From: Actinoplanes sp. TBRC 11911
GTDB lineage: Bacteria > Actinomycetota > Actinomycetes > Mycobacteriales > Micromonosporaceae
NCBI RefSeq assembly: GCF_012933445.1
Contig: NZ_JABBNC010000020.1
Location: 1-64,000 of the forward strand
Length of the DNA stretch: 64,000 nt
Direction: 5' to 3'
Numbering within the stretch: the first letter of the stretch is position 1; each line of letters begins with the position of its first letter. Below are positions 43,032 through 51,803 of this stretch, in pieces. The notes under the pieces were generated by a model. It was not told the DNA's origin and did not search any database. It saw only the letters and a list, made by a program, of their open reading frames with translations. A program made the translations under genes and the position numbers.

Positions 43032-44216
43032 GTGATCACTCGAGCGGTCGCCGAGGAAATCGCCGCACGATGGGCGCGCAGCGAGTCCGAGCAGCGTGGG
43101 TACGGGTGCGAGCCCGTCCTCGCCGAGTTCGAGCTCGGCTACGTGTTCTGGACGCGCGTGCGCACGGAGCCCGGTGACGGTGCCCGTACGGTCATCGATC
43201 GGGAGACGGGTGCGGTCTCCACCTGGCCGGCGCTGCCGCCCGAGGACATCGCCGCGCTCTACCGGGATCGCCGGCCGCGTCCGCCGGGCACGGTGGATCC
43301 GTCGGTCGCGCTGGTGCGGTTGACGCGCCGGCGGCCGAGCCCGACGACGGTGGCGCATCTGAGCGTGGGCGCGCGGACATTCCGGGCGCAGGGCGCCAAG
43401 GGCGATCAGGAGATCAACCACCATCCGCTGGTGGCGGCCTATCTGGCGACGGTCCCGCCGGACGCGCGGGTCCGCGGTGTCGAGCGGCACGCCGAGCTGA
43501 TCGCGCTCTCCGACGCGCTGCACGAGGCGGGCCGGCGGATCACTGTGGACGACGCACGGTCCCTGCTGATCGAGGCCGATTTTCAGGCTTTCCTCGTACG
43601 CGAAAGCGGCGATCCGGTCGGCGGCCAGCAGGTTCGTCCGTGTGAGACGTGCATCGGCGCGCTCGTCGACTTCGCGCTGCTCCCCTGGTCCGACCTGGCC
43701 TACACGACGGAGTGGCGGCACGGCTCGGACCGCATCCCCGAGCCGGGCCGGTTCCCGCACGAGGTGGCCCGCACACTGGCCGGCGGCGGCTGGATGGACG
43801 TGGGTCCGTACGACGTCCTCGGCGCGGCGGCGATCGACGGGGCGGTCACGGCGAGCGGCAACCGGCTGACGCCGTTCCCCGCGGCACGCCGGGCGGTGGC
43901 CGACTTCCCGGGCGTACGCTGCGGGCGCCGCGGCCCAGGCGCACGCCGGGCGATCCGCCTGCTCACGTTGGACCCGGTCCCGGGGGCGTACCAGGCGGCG
44001 GTGCTGAACGAGTTCGCCGAGGTGATCGGCGAGCGCGTCTTCCCGATCGGCATCGAAGGCACCGACGCGCTCGTGGTCATCGACGAGCGCGAGCGCGTGT
44101 TCGTGCTCGACCAGGCGGGCGAGTGGTACGTGGGCCCGACGCTCGACGAGGCGCTCGTGGGCCTGCTCACCGGCGACGGCCCGGCCCACCGCCTGCACGA
44201 TGACGGCACGTGGTGA
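43032..44216 (+). CDS. Imm35-like, YwqJ-type deaminase and SUKH-3 fusion protein
   Basis: About 394 residues from GTG 43032 behind AAAGGA. Residues 1-85 resemble the Imm35/YrhB immunity region (VFWTRVR, DRETGAVSTWP, Y in LYRD). About 100-215 form a cytidine-deaminase fold of the YwqJ toxin type with H153-A-E155 and P-C204-E-T-C207, all zinc and catalytic residues present. About 230-394 match SUKH-3 immunity proteins (FPHEVARTLAGGGW, PFPAARRAVADFPGV, RVFPIG, LDEALVGLLTGDG). So a possibly active deaminase is flanked by two immunity-type domains in one chain. It is divergent from the toxin operon. Confidence 0.8.
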   Translation: MITRAVAEEIAARWARSESEQRGYGCEPVLAEFELGYVFWTRVRTEPGDGARTVIDRETGAVSTWPALPPEDIAALYRDRRPRPPGTVDPSVALVRLTRRRPSPTTVAHLSVGARTFRAQGAKGDQEINHHPLVAAYLATVPPDARVRGVERHAELIALSDALHEAGRRITVDDARSLLIEADFQAFLVRESGDPVGGQQVRPCETCIGALVDFALLPWSDLAYTTEWRHGSDRIPEPGRFPHEVARTLAGGGWMDVGPYDVLGAAAIDGAVTASGNRLTPFPAARRAVADFPGVRCGRRGPGARRAIRLLTLDPVPGAYQAAVLNEFAEVIGERVFPIGIEGTDALVVIDERERVFVLDQAGEWYVGPTLDEALVGLLTGDGPAHRLHDDGTW

Positions 44217-44307
44217 GCGACCGCCAAACGGCATCGCGCGTGGTGCAAGCGTTGAAACAGCGACCCGCGTGGTGAGCGAGGCACTGCGAACGAGGGCGGC
44301 GCTTGGT

Positions 44308-44400
44308 GAGGGCACCGCAAACGACGACGGCGCCTGGTGAGGGCACCGCGGACGACGACGGCGCCTGGTGAGGGCACCGCGGACGACGACGGCGCCTGGT
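44308..44400. repeat. three 31-bp tandem repeats after the deaminase-SUKH gene
   Basis: Three units at 44308-44338, 44339-44369 and 44370-44400, the last two identical, with one or two decayed copies before them (from about 44217). Each contains GACGACGGCGCCTGGTGA, nearly the same as the final codons and stop of the gene that ends at 44216 (GATGACGGCACGTGGTGA). The array therefore looks like serial duplication of the gene's own 3' end. Confidence 0.85.
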
Positions 44401-44401
44401 G

Positions 44402-44430
44402 AAAGCGCCCGGCGAACCGCCGGGCGCTTT
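44402..44430. terminator. terminator hairpin between convergent genes
   Basis: A 13-bp perfect stem (AAAGCGCCCGGCG and complement) with a 3-base loop and TTT end, directly after the 31-bp repeats. Serves both flanking genes. Confidence 0.88.
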
Positions 44431-44444
44431 CCGGTCGGGACCGG

Positions 44445-44825
44445 TCAGTCGAACAGGTCGTGCAGGAAGCCCTTGCGCTTCCGGTAGTGGCCGTGGTGGC
44501 CGCCCCGGTAGTGGCCGTGGTAGCCGCCGTGCGCGGCCGGCGGATAGCCGTGCGGAACGGGCTGGCCGTAACCGGGGGCCGGAGCCGCGTAACCACCGCC
44601 GTGCGGCGGGGGAGGCGGCGGAGCGTACCCACCGGGGGCCGGCGGAGCCTGGGCAGGACGGGGCGGGGCCTGGCGAGTGTTCCAGTTCGACTCGGCGTCG
44701 AAGAGCTTCTCGAGCTCGCCGCGGTCCAGGAAGATCCCGCGGCACTCGGTGCACTGATCGATCGTGACGCCGCTGCGCTCGTACACTCGCATCTCGCCGT
44801 GACACTTCGGACAGGTCATCTGCAT
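44445..44825 (-). CDS. TFIIB-type zinc ribbon protein with Gly/Pro/His tail
   Basis: A 126-residue protein. CPKC near residue 5 and CTEC near residue 25 form a zf-TFIIB ribbon (CTECRGIFLDRGELEKLF). The remaining 70 residues are a Pro/Gly/Tyr/His tail with HGGYHGHYRGGHHGHY, possibly metal binding. The family is uncharacterised. It starts one base after the stop of the GT87-like gene, so it is probably co-transcribed. Confidence 0.85.
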   Translation of the reverse strand: MQMTCPKCHGEMRVYERSGVTIDQCTECRGIFLDRGELEKLFDAESNWNTRQAPPRPAQAPPAPGGYAPPPPPPHGGGYAAPAPGYGQPVPHGYPPAAHGGYHGHYRGGHHGHYRKRKGFLHDLFD

Positions 44826-44826
44826 C

Positions 44827-46104
44827 TCACTGACGGTACAAGGCCCTGTCATCTCCGGGGGCATTTGAAACTGTGTGGTTGCTGTGTAGCGGCTTTGCGG
44901 CCGGGGCCAGTGCGGCGGCCCAGACCAGGAACGCGATCGGGTACAGCAGGTAGCCGAACCGGGTGGTGGGCAGCAGCAGGATCGCGGCGAGCAGACCCAG
45001 GCCGGAGACCACGGCGGCCGCGGCGGCTGTTCTCGGGGGGCGGCGAATGATGCGTACGGCGATGAGGACCGCGACCGCAACCAGGAGGCCGAGCGCGATG
45101 ATCCGGCCGCCCGGCAGATTCTGGGCGATCAGGTAACCCGGGAACGGCGACTCGGCCGGGCTCTTGACCAGGCCGTGGCCGGTCGGGAAGCGGACCACGT
45201 TCTCGGTGAAGGCGCCGGCGGCGACCAGGAACGGCGGGATCAGCACCACGATCGGCAGCCCGATCGCGAACGGCAGCAACGACCGACCGCGGCGAACCGC
45301 GAGCGCCAGCACCACCAGGACCGCGACCACCGGGAACGCGAACGGCTTGCACGCCGCGGCGGCACCCACCGCGACCCCCGCCCAGCCGTAGCGACCGGTC
45401 GCCACCAGCGCGAACGCGAGCAGGCACAGGGCGAGCACCGGGATGTCGTCGCCGCCGGTGGCCAGGGTGAGCGCACAGATCGGCAGCACGGTTGCCGCCT
45501 GGATTGCCCGGATCGTCCCAGGCTGCGTCGGGCCCAGCAATCGGACCGCCAAGGCCAGCGCGGCCACGGTGACCACGGCGAACCACACCCGCGCGTCGGT
45601 CCACCAGAAATCCCCGAAGACCGCTCGCGGCAGCCCGAAGACCGCCATGCCCGGCTGGTACGGGCTGTACGCCATCAGCCGCTCGTCCGCCGGAAGCGCG
45701 GCGATCGCGTCGCGGCCCAGGTAGGGCGTGCCGTGATGCAGGAGGCGCTCGCCCATCCGCTCGACGACCAGGACCTCCTCCTGCGCGCGGTCGGTGCGTC
45801 CGGCGGCGCGCTGCACCGCCTCGACGATCAGCGGAACGATCGCGGCGCCGGCCCAGACGAACCAGGCCAGGGCGGCACGCGCCGGGTTGCGGCGGTAGAC
45901 GAAAAACTGGATCAAGGCCACGACAAAGCCGACGAGGTACGCCCAGACGGCGATCCAACCCCAGGCCCGGTGCGGTAACAGTGTCGACGTCAGCGCCGTT
46001 ACCAGCGCGAACGCGGCCGAAACCGCGTACAGGGAAAGATCGACGACGAAGCCGCCGCCGGCCCGGTCGATGCGCGTCAGCAGTCGGCCGGTCCGGGTGG
46101 TCAC
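44827..46104 (-). CDS. GT87/DUF2029-like polytopic membrane protein
   Basis: A 425-residue membrane protein with about 11 helices. Shows the same architecture as the protein at 24537: outer loop with Asp/Glu (GRDAIAALPADERLMAYSPYQPG), CKPFAFPVVAVLVVL and RFGYLLYPIAFLVW. Probably a lipid-linked-sugar glycosyltransferase. Its GTG start overlaps the stop of the GGDEF-EAL gene by four bases, suggesting coupling to c-di-GMP signalling. Confidence 0.78.
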   Translation of the reverse strand: MTTRTGRLLTRIDRAGGGFVVDLSLYAVSAAFALVTALTSTLLPHRAWGWIAVWAYLVGFVVALIQFFVYRRNPARAALAWFVWAGAAIVPLIVEAVQRAAGRTDRAQEEVLVVERMGERLLHHGTPYLGRDAIAALPADERLMAYSPYQPGMAVFGLPRAVFGDFWWTDARVWFAVVTVAALALAVRLLGPTQPGTIRAIQAATVLPICALTLATGGDDIPVLALCLLAFALVATGRYGWAGVAVGAAAACKPFAFPVVAVLVVLALAVRRGRSLLPFAIGLPIVVLIPPFLVAAGAFTENVVRFPTGHGLVKSPAESPFPGYLIAQNLPGGRIIALGLLVAVAVLIAVRIIRRPPRTAAAAAVVSGLGLLAAILLLPTTRFGYLLYPIAFLVWAAALAPAAKPLHSNHTVSNAPGDDRALYRQ

Positions 46105-48635
46105 GCAGGCAAGTGTGGCAGAGAGGACTTGCCGGAGCCGGACGACCTGCGACGCGGCATCCGCACCACGGCCCCGGCGTCGTGCAGCGCGGCGGCCAGC
46201 ACGCCCGGCCGGCCACCGAAACCGCGCTGCAGCGTGCCCAGCAGCCGCGTCGACGGCATCGCCCGCGCGAAGAGGTGACCTTGACCGGCCACGCAGCCCA
46301 TCTCGAACAGGGCGTGCCGCTGCGGTTCACTCTCCACGCCCTCGGCGATCACCGTGAGGTGCAGGCTGCGCGCGAGATCGACGGTGGACCGGATCACCGC
46401 CGCGGCCTCGGAGGACGTCTCCATCGAGCCGACGAACTCGCGGTCGATCTTGAGTTCGTGCACCGGGATGTGCGAGAGGACCGACAGCGGCGAGACGCCG
46501 GTGCCGAAGTCGTCCAGCGCCAGCCGGATGCCCGCCTCGCTCAGCTCGTTCAGCGCCCGGCCCACCACGTCGAGCTGGCTGATCGTGAGCGTCTCGGCCA
46601 GCTCAAGCACGACCTTCTCCGGCGGCACCCGGTGGTGACCGATGCGGGCCAGCACCATCTCCGGGAACCGTGGATCGAGCAGGCTGCGCGGCGACACGTT
46701 CACCGCGATCGGCAGATCGAAGCCGGCCTCGCGCCACCCGTCGGCGGCGGCCAGCGCCTGGTCGAGCACCGCGTCGGCGAACGCGGGCAGCTGTCCGGAC
46801 CGCTCCACCGTCTCCAGGAACTGCATCGGCGTGAGGTAGCCGTGCTCGGGGTGGTGCCAGCGGGCCAGCGCCTCCACCGAGATCACCTCGCCGGTGCCCA
46901 GGTCGACGATCGGCTGGAAGTCGACCACGAACTCGTGCTCGGTCACCGCGCGCTGCAGTTCGCCGCCGAGGACGAGACGCTCGACGTCGGCCGTGTCCTG
47001 CGCGTGGGCGTACGAGGCGGTCTGCTGTCCGGCGCGCTTGGCCTGGTACATCGCGATGTCGGCGCGTCGCATCAGCTCGTTGATGCCGCCGGTGCCGGCC
47101 GCCAGGGCGATGCCGCCGGCCGCCTCGACGGTGATCTGCATGCCCTCGACCTCGAGGCTGCCCTCCAGCGCGCCCAGCATCTGCTCGGCCCGGTGCGTGG
47201 CCAGGGCCGGGGTGCGCAGATTAACTAGCAGGACGGCGAACTCGTCGCCGCCGAGCCGGGCCACCAGATCGCCGGGAGCCGCCGCCGCGCCGAGCCGCCG
47301 GGCCACCGCGCGCAGCACCTCGTCGCCGGCCGCGTGGCCGAGAGTGTCGTTGACCTCCTTGAAGTGGTTGAGGTCGATCAGCAGCAACGCGACCAGGCCG
47401 TCCCGGCTGCCGCCCTGGAAGTAGACCTCGGCGCGTTCGTACAGTTCGCGGCGGTTGGCCAGGCCGGTCAGCGGGTCATGGGCGGCGTCGAACGCGTTCT
47501 GCTCGTTCAGCCGCTGCAGTTCCGCGTACGCCGACGCGTTGCGGATCGCCGTGCACAGCGCGGACGCGTACGTCTTGAGCTTGTACTGGTCGAATTCGCT
47601 GAGCCGGGTCTTGCCGCGCAGGGTCAGCACCAGGACACCCGCGCGGTAGCTGCGGTCGCGGGTCTCCAACTCGGCCGTGATCGTGCCGGCAAACCTTCGA
47701 GGGCCGGGCCCGTCATAACTCACACCACGAGCACCCGCGCGCACGACGCGATCGAAACCGTCCGCGCTGAGATCGATCTCCACCTCGTCGGCGGAGAAGA
47801 TCTGGGCCGCCTGCACCGCGGCCACGTGCAGCACCTGTTCCAGGTCGACCGAGCTCAGCTCGTCGGTCGTGTCGGCGAGCTGCCGCCAGGAGTTGCGTTC
47901 CTCGCGGGTGCGCAGCCGGCGCGAGTGCCACAGGTGAAGGCAGGTGACCACCAGCGGGACGAAGGCGAGAAGCGCGAGGTCGCCACCGTGGACCAGCACC
48001 TCGACCACGTAGATCACGGTGATCAGCCGGGCCGCGCTGGTGACGAGGCGCCCGCTCAGGTCATGCCGGACGAGCCGGAAGATGTTCGATCCGGAGGCGA
48101 GGGCGATCACCGGATAGAAGACGAGGTAGTCGCCGAACCAGAAGGCGACGAAAGCGAGCACCACCGCGAGCATGCTGACCTGCGGGTCGACCAGGCTCGG
48201 CTGGCTTCCCGCGAGGCTGAGGACGGCGCCGGCGGCGCTGACGATCAGTACTTCCTTGGCGACCGAGAACATCGCCTTCTGCAGCGTCGTGGTCTTGCGC
48301 CCCATGACCTTCACGGTGGCGACGGCACCCGCGACACAAAGGACAACCCACGGCGTGGGCAGCAACACCAAGCCGACCAAGCTGGGGATTTCGCCCCAGG
48401 TCTCACCGGTTTCGCCAGATCGCATCCGGACGTAGATCCGGAACCTATAGGCGATGACCGTGACTATGTAGAGCAGCGCGAGGGCCAGCGGATGCGGCGC
48501 CGGCAGGTGCGCGGCCGACCACGCGCTCAGGATCGCCGAGGTCAACGCCAGAACGACGACGAGACCGATGAGCAGCCCTAGCCGCCGATCGGTCGCGTCG
48601 TCGTTGGAGCGTTGAAATAGTCGCAACGGAGTCAT
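46101..48635 (-). CDS. membrane GGDEF-EAL protein (c-di-GMP turnover)
   Basis: An 844-residue protein. About 7 N-terminal helices (residues 15-235) form a membrane sensor, followed by a GAF-like segment (about 250-395). The GGDEF domain has an intact RLGGDEFAVLL and DLNHFKEVND; the inhibitory RxxD site five residues before GGDEF reads APGD, so product inhibition is not expected. The EAL domain keeps EALARW, ELAETL, ALDDFGTG, KIDREF and AEGVE; the usual YSSLS after DDFGTG reads VSPLS. Both activities are possible. It is first in a unit with the GT87-like and zinc-ribbon genes. Confidence 0.93.
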   Translation of the reverse strand: MTPLRLFQRSNDDATDRRLGLLIGLVVVLALTSAILSAWSAAHLPAPHPLALALLYIVTVIAYRFRIYVRMRSGETGETWGEIPSLVGLVLLPTPWVVLCVAGAVATVKVMGRKTTTLQKAMFSVAKEVLIVSAAGAVLSLAGSQPSLVDPQVSMLAVVLAFVAFWFGDYLVFYPVIALASGSNIFRLVRHDLSGRLVTSAARLITVIYVVEVLVHGGDLALLAFVPLVVTCLHLWHSRRLRTREERNSWRQLADTTDELSSVDLEQVLHVAAVQAAQIFSADEVEIDLSADGFDRVVRAGARGVSYDGPGPRRFAGTITAELETRDRSYRAGVLVLTLRGKTRLSEFDQYKLKTYASALCTAIRNASAYAELQRLNEQNAFDAAHDPLTGLANRRELYERAEVYFQGGSRDGLVALLLIDLNHFKEVNDTLGHAAGDEVLRAVARRLGAAAAPGDLVARLGGDEFAVLLVNLRTPALATHRAEQMLGALEGSLEVEGMQITVEAAGGIALAAGTGGINELMRRADIAMYQAKRAGQQTASYAHAQDTADVERLVLGGELQRAVTEHEFVVDFQPIVDLGTGEVISVEALARWHHPEHGYLTPMQFLETVERSGQLPAFADAVLDQALAAADGWREAGFDLPIAVNVSPRSLLDPRFPEMVLARIGHHRVPPEKVVLELAETLTISQLDVVGRALNELSEAGIRLALDDFGTGVSPLSVLSHIPVHELKIDREFVGSMETSSEAAAVIRSTVDLARSLHLTVIAEGVESEPQRHALFEMGCVAGQGHLFARAMPSTRLLGTLQRGFGGRPGVLAAALHDAGAVVRMPRRRSSGSGKSSLPHLPA

Positions 48636-49156
48636 CCTGTCACTGAGCGCAACGGAAGGCTACCCGGGCTCAAGCGTAAGTAAAGAACGTGACTCCGCGC
48701 ACCGGGTCGTCAGTGCCAGTCGAGCGAGCGCATCTTTCTTCTCCTCACCCCATGAGAAGCCGATTCAAGATCGGTTCCTCTGTTTTGCACTCTCGTTGTC
48801 GCGACGGGGAGAACCTTATGCGAACAACAATATCGTTGGGGCTGGTTTGTGTCGGTATGCGCAGAACGCGATAATAGCTCGGCTCGCGATTACAATGCGT
48901 CCGGGAATAGAAACACTGAGCTACTTGAATAGTCGTTATGGCCGCACTGTCCACATAGCAGAGAGTGGTGTTCGGCTAACGCTCCGGATAGTTAATCTCG
49001 ACGACCCGTTCCACGCGCTGTCGCGGGACCGGCCAGGGTCGTTGAGCAGGACATAGATCGCCACTTTTATATCCGAACAAGTCGCAGACGAATTGTGGCC
49101 CTAGTTGCGCCGTAAAGCGAACTGAAACCTCGCCGAACGTTCTATAAACTCCCGGT
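48636..49156. other. 521-bp AT-richer intergenic island
   Basis: Lies between the divergent GGDEF-EAL and moaC genes. Base composition is visibly more AT-rich from about 48740 to 49150 than anything around it. Short open frames exist on both strands but none has a convincing start or composition. No tRNA cloverleaf and no known riboswitch consensus was recognised. Must contain promoters for both flanking genes. Confidence 0.6.
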
Positions 49157-49648
49157 ATGCCCGAGGAATCCCTGCTTTCTCACGTCGACGAGTCGGGCGC
49201 TGCCCGCATGGTTGACGTTTCGGCCAAGCCGGTCAACCCGCGCCTAGCGGTCGCTTCCGGGCGCGTGATCACGACTCCCGAAGTGATTGGTCTTCTCCGA
49301 GGCGAGGGTGTGCCCAAGGGCGACGCGCTGGCGGTCGCGCGCCTCGCCGGGATCATGGGGGCCAAGCGCACCCCCGACCTGATACCGCTTTGTCATCCGA
49401 TCGGCCTCCATGGCGTGATCGTCGATCTGGATGTGACCGACACCACCATCGAGATCACCGCCACCACGAAGACGGCCGACCGCACCGGCGTCGAGATGGA
49501 GGCGTTGACCGCCGTCGCCACCGCCGGCCTCGCCATGATCGATATGATCAAGGCGGTGGATCCGGCCGCGAGCATCGAGGCGGTCCGGGTCCTGCGCAAG
49601 GAGGGCGGCAAGACCGGCTTGTGGGTCCGCCCCGAGGACCGGCCGTGA
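49157..49648 (+). CDS. moaC: cyclic pyranopterin monophosphate synthase
   Basis: A 163-residue enzyme making cPMP, the second half-step of molybdopterin synthesis after MoaA. Motifs MVDVSAKPVN, LIPLCHPI, DRTGVEMEALTAV and the C-terminal LRKEGGKTG are complete. First gene of moaC-mog-moeA-moaE; its stop overlaps the next start (GTGA). Confidence 0.97.
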   Translation: MPEESLLSHVDESGAARMVDVSAKPVNPRLAVASGRVITTPEVIGLLRGEGVPKGDALAVARLAGIMGAKRTPDLIPLCHPIGLHGVIVDLDVTDTTIEITATTKTADRTGVEMEALTAVATAGLAMIDMIKAVDPAASIEAVRVLRKEGGKTGLWVRPEDRP

Positions 49649-50157
49649 CCAAGCATGCCGACATCATCACGGCCCGGGTGATCGTCGCCAGCAATCGCGC
49701 TGCCGCCGGTGTCTACGCCGACACCAGCGGCCCCCGCCTGGTCGCCGGCCTGCGCGAACTCGGCTGCGCGGTGGAGGAGACCCCGGTCGTCGTCCCGGAC
49801 GGCGACCCGGTCGCCGAGGCCCTGCGACGCGCCGTCGCCGACCGCATCGACGTCGTCCTGACCAGCGGCGGCACCGGAGTCACCCCGACCGACCGCACCC
49901 CCGAGGCCACCCGTGGCCTGCTCGACTTCGAGATCCCGGGCATCGCCGAGGCGATCCGTGCGCACAGCCGGGACCGGGTGCCCGCCGCGGCTCTGTCGCG
50001 GGGGCTGGCCGGTGTCGCCGGTCACACCCTGATTGTCAATCTGCCCGGCTCGACCGGTGGCGCCAAGGACGGGCTGGCCGTGCTGGGCCCGCTGCTGCGG
50101 CACACCATCGACCAGATTCGTGGCGGCGATCATGGCAGCAACCATCCGGCTGGCTAG
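49645..50157 (+). CDS. mog: molybdopterin adenylyltransferase (MogA/MoaB type)
   Basis: About 170 residues from GTG 49645. The MPT-binding TSGGTGVTPTDRTPEAT and the LPGSTGGAKDGL loop identify the Mog/MoaB family, which adenylates molybdopterin before MoeA inserts molybdenum. Overlaps moaC by four bases and precedes moeA by six. Confidence 0.95.
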   Translation: MTKHADIITARVIVASNRAAAGVYADTSGPRLVAGLRELGCAVEETPVVVPDGDPVAEALRRAVADRIDVVLTSGGTGVTPTDRTPEATRGLLDFEIPGIAEAIRAHSRDRVPAAALSRGLAGVAGHTLIVNLPGSTGGAKDGLAVLGPLLRHTIDQIRGGDHGSNHPAG

Positions 50158-50163
50158 TCTCTA

Positions 50164-51381
50164 GTGGTGAGCGCTGTTATCTGGGCGGAGGCCCGCGACC
50201 TCGCCTACGCGGCGGGGCTGGCCGCTCCGGCCCCGGCCGAGCTGGTCGGGCTGCCGGACGCCGACGGCCGCACCCTGGCCGAGCCGCTGCGCGCGCTCAC
50301 CGACCTGCCCGCCTTCCCCACCTCGAGCATCGACGGCTGGGCGGTGCGCGGTCCCGGCCCGTGGCGCCCGGTCGGCCGGGTGCTGGCCGGCGGCGTGTCC
50401 GCCCCGCTCGACGAGGACGGCACCTGCGTCGAGATCGCCACCGGCGCCATGGTCCCGTCCGGCGCCGACGCTGTCGTCCGCATCGAGGACTCAACCCGCG
50501 ACGCGGCCGGCCTGGTTCTCGGCAAACCTCGCAACGGCGACGTGCCGGACATGCGCCGGCCCGGCGAGGAGGCGCACAAGGACGAGGAGCTGCTGCCGGC
50601 CGGCACGGCGATCGACCCGGCGGTCATCGGCGTCGCCGCCACCTGCGGATACGAGGCGCTGACCGTACGCCGTACACCGCGGGCCGGCCTGCTGGTCTTC
50701 GGCGACGAGCTCCTCACCTCGGGCACCCCCGGCGACGGCCGCGTCCGTGACTCGCTGGGCCCGCAGGTGCCGGGCTGGCTGCGGCGCTACGGCGCGGCGA
50801 CCGGGCCGGTGGTCGGCCCGGTGCGGGACACGCTCGACGCCCATCTGGCCGCCCTGCGCGGTGCGCTGGCCGGCAACGACCTGGTCTGCACGACCGGCGG
50901 CACGATGCACGGCCCGGTGGATCATCTGCACCCGGCGCTGACCGAGCTCGGCGCCGAATACATCGTCAACACCGTCGCGGTGCGTCCCGGCTTCCCGATG
51001 CTGCTGGCCCGCGTGCCCGGCCCGGACGGCCGCCCTCGTTTCCTCGCCGGCCTGCCCGGCAACCCGCAGTCCGCCGTGATCGCGCTCATCACGCTGGTCG
51101 CTCCGCTGCTGGCCGGACTCCAGGGCCGGCCCGCGCCGACGCTGAGCACGGTGCGCGCGGCCGCCCCGGTGCGCGGCCGCGGTAACGACACGCACCTCGC
51201 GCTCGCCCGGCTCGGCCACGATGGACGGTCGGCCACGCTGGTCGGTCACGTCGGGTCGGCGATGCTGCGCGGCCTCTCCAACGCGCACGGCTTTGTCGTG
51301 GTTCGTCCCGGTCAGCAGGTCGCGGCCGGCGACGACGTCGAGTTTCTGTCCCTACCGCTCGTTCCAGGGGAGCGTCCATGA
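50164..51381 (+). CDS. moeA: molybdopterin molybdenumtransferase
   Basis: A 405-residue MoeA that inserts molybdate into adenylated molybdopterin. FPTSSIDGWAVR near residue 50, IATGAMVPSGADAVVRIED, GDELLTSG, TTGGTMHGPVDH and LAGLPGNPQSA appear in the correct order. Start is one of two consecutive GTG codons. Stop overlaps the moaE start (ATGA). Confidence 0.96.
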   Translation: MVSAVIWAEARDLAYAAGLAAPAPAELVGLPDADGRTLAEPLRALTDLPAFPTSSIDGWAVRGPGPWRPVGRVLAGGVSAPLDEDGTCVEIATGAMVPSGADAVVRIEDSTRDAAGLVLGKPRNGDVPDMRRPGEEAHKDEELLPAGTAIDPAVIGVAATCGYEALTVRRTPRAGLLVFGDELLTSGTPGDGRVRDSLGPQVPGWLRRYGAATGPVVGPVRDTLDAHLAALRGALAGNDLVCTTGGTMHGPVDHLHPALTELGAEYIVNTVAVRPGFPMLLARVPGPDGRPRFLAGLPGNPQSAVIALITLVAPLLAGLQGRPAPTLSTVRAAAPVRGRGNDTHLALARLGHDGRSATLVGHVGSAMLRGLSNAHGFVVVRPGQQVAAGDDVEFLSLPLVPGERP

Positions 51382-51803
51382 ACGGAGTCGTCACCGTCGC
51401 CGAGGTGCAGGACACCCCGCTCGACCTGGCCGCGCACGAGAAGTCGGTGAACGACGTCCGGGCCGGTGCGGTGGTCAGCTTCCAAGGCGTGGTCCGCGAT
51501 CACGACGGCGGCCGCGGCGTGACGCTGCTCGAGTACGAGGGCCACCCGACCGCCGCGAAGATCCTGCGCGAGGTCGCCGAGGAGATCGCTAACGACCCGG
51601 ACATCTATGCCGTCGCCGTCTCGCATCGCATCGGCACCCTGGAGATCGGCGACGTCGCGCTGGTCGCGTCGGTCAGCTCGGCACACCGGGCGGCGGCGTT
51701 CGCGGCGTGCGCACGCCTGGTCGACGAGGTCAAGGCCCGGCTGCCGATCTGGAAGCGCCAGGTCTTCAGCGACGGCACCGACGAGTGGGTCAACCTGCCT
51801 TAG
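51378..51803 (+). CDS. moaE: molybdopterin synthase catalytic subunit
   Basis: A 141-residue MoaE. VSFQGVVRDHDGG, LEYEGHPTAA, VSHRIGTLEIGDVALV, AFAACARLVDEVKARLPIWKRQ match the family, with catalytic lysines in VKARLPIWKRQ. It takes sulfur from MoaD-COSH; MoaD lies 8 kb away. Its end overlaps the convergent DoxX gene by 14 bp. Confidence 0.96.
   Translation: MNGVVTVAEVQDTPLDLAAHEKSVNDVRAGAVVSFQGVVRDHDGGRGVTLLEYEGHPTAAKILREVAEEIANDPDIYAVAVSHRIGTLEIGDVALVASVSSAHRAAAFAACARLVDEVKARLPIWKRQVFSDGTDEWVNLP

Noticed and set aside
48636..49156. c-di-GMP or Moco riboswitch between the GGDEF-EAL and moaC genes
   Set aside because: I looked for GEMM-like and Moco-like consensus elements but found no convincing match; a covariance search would be needed.
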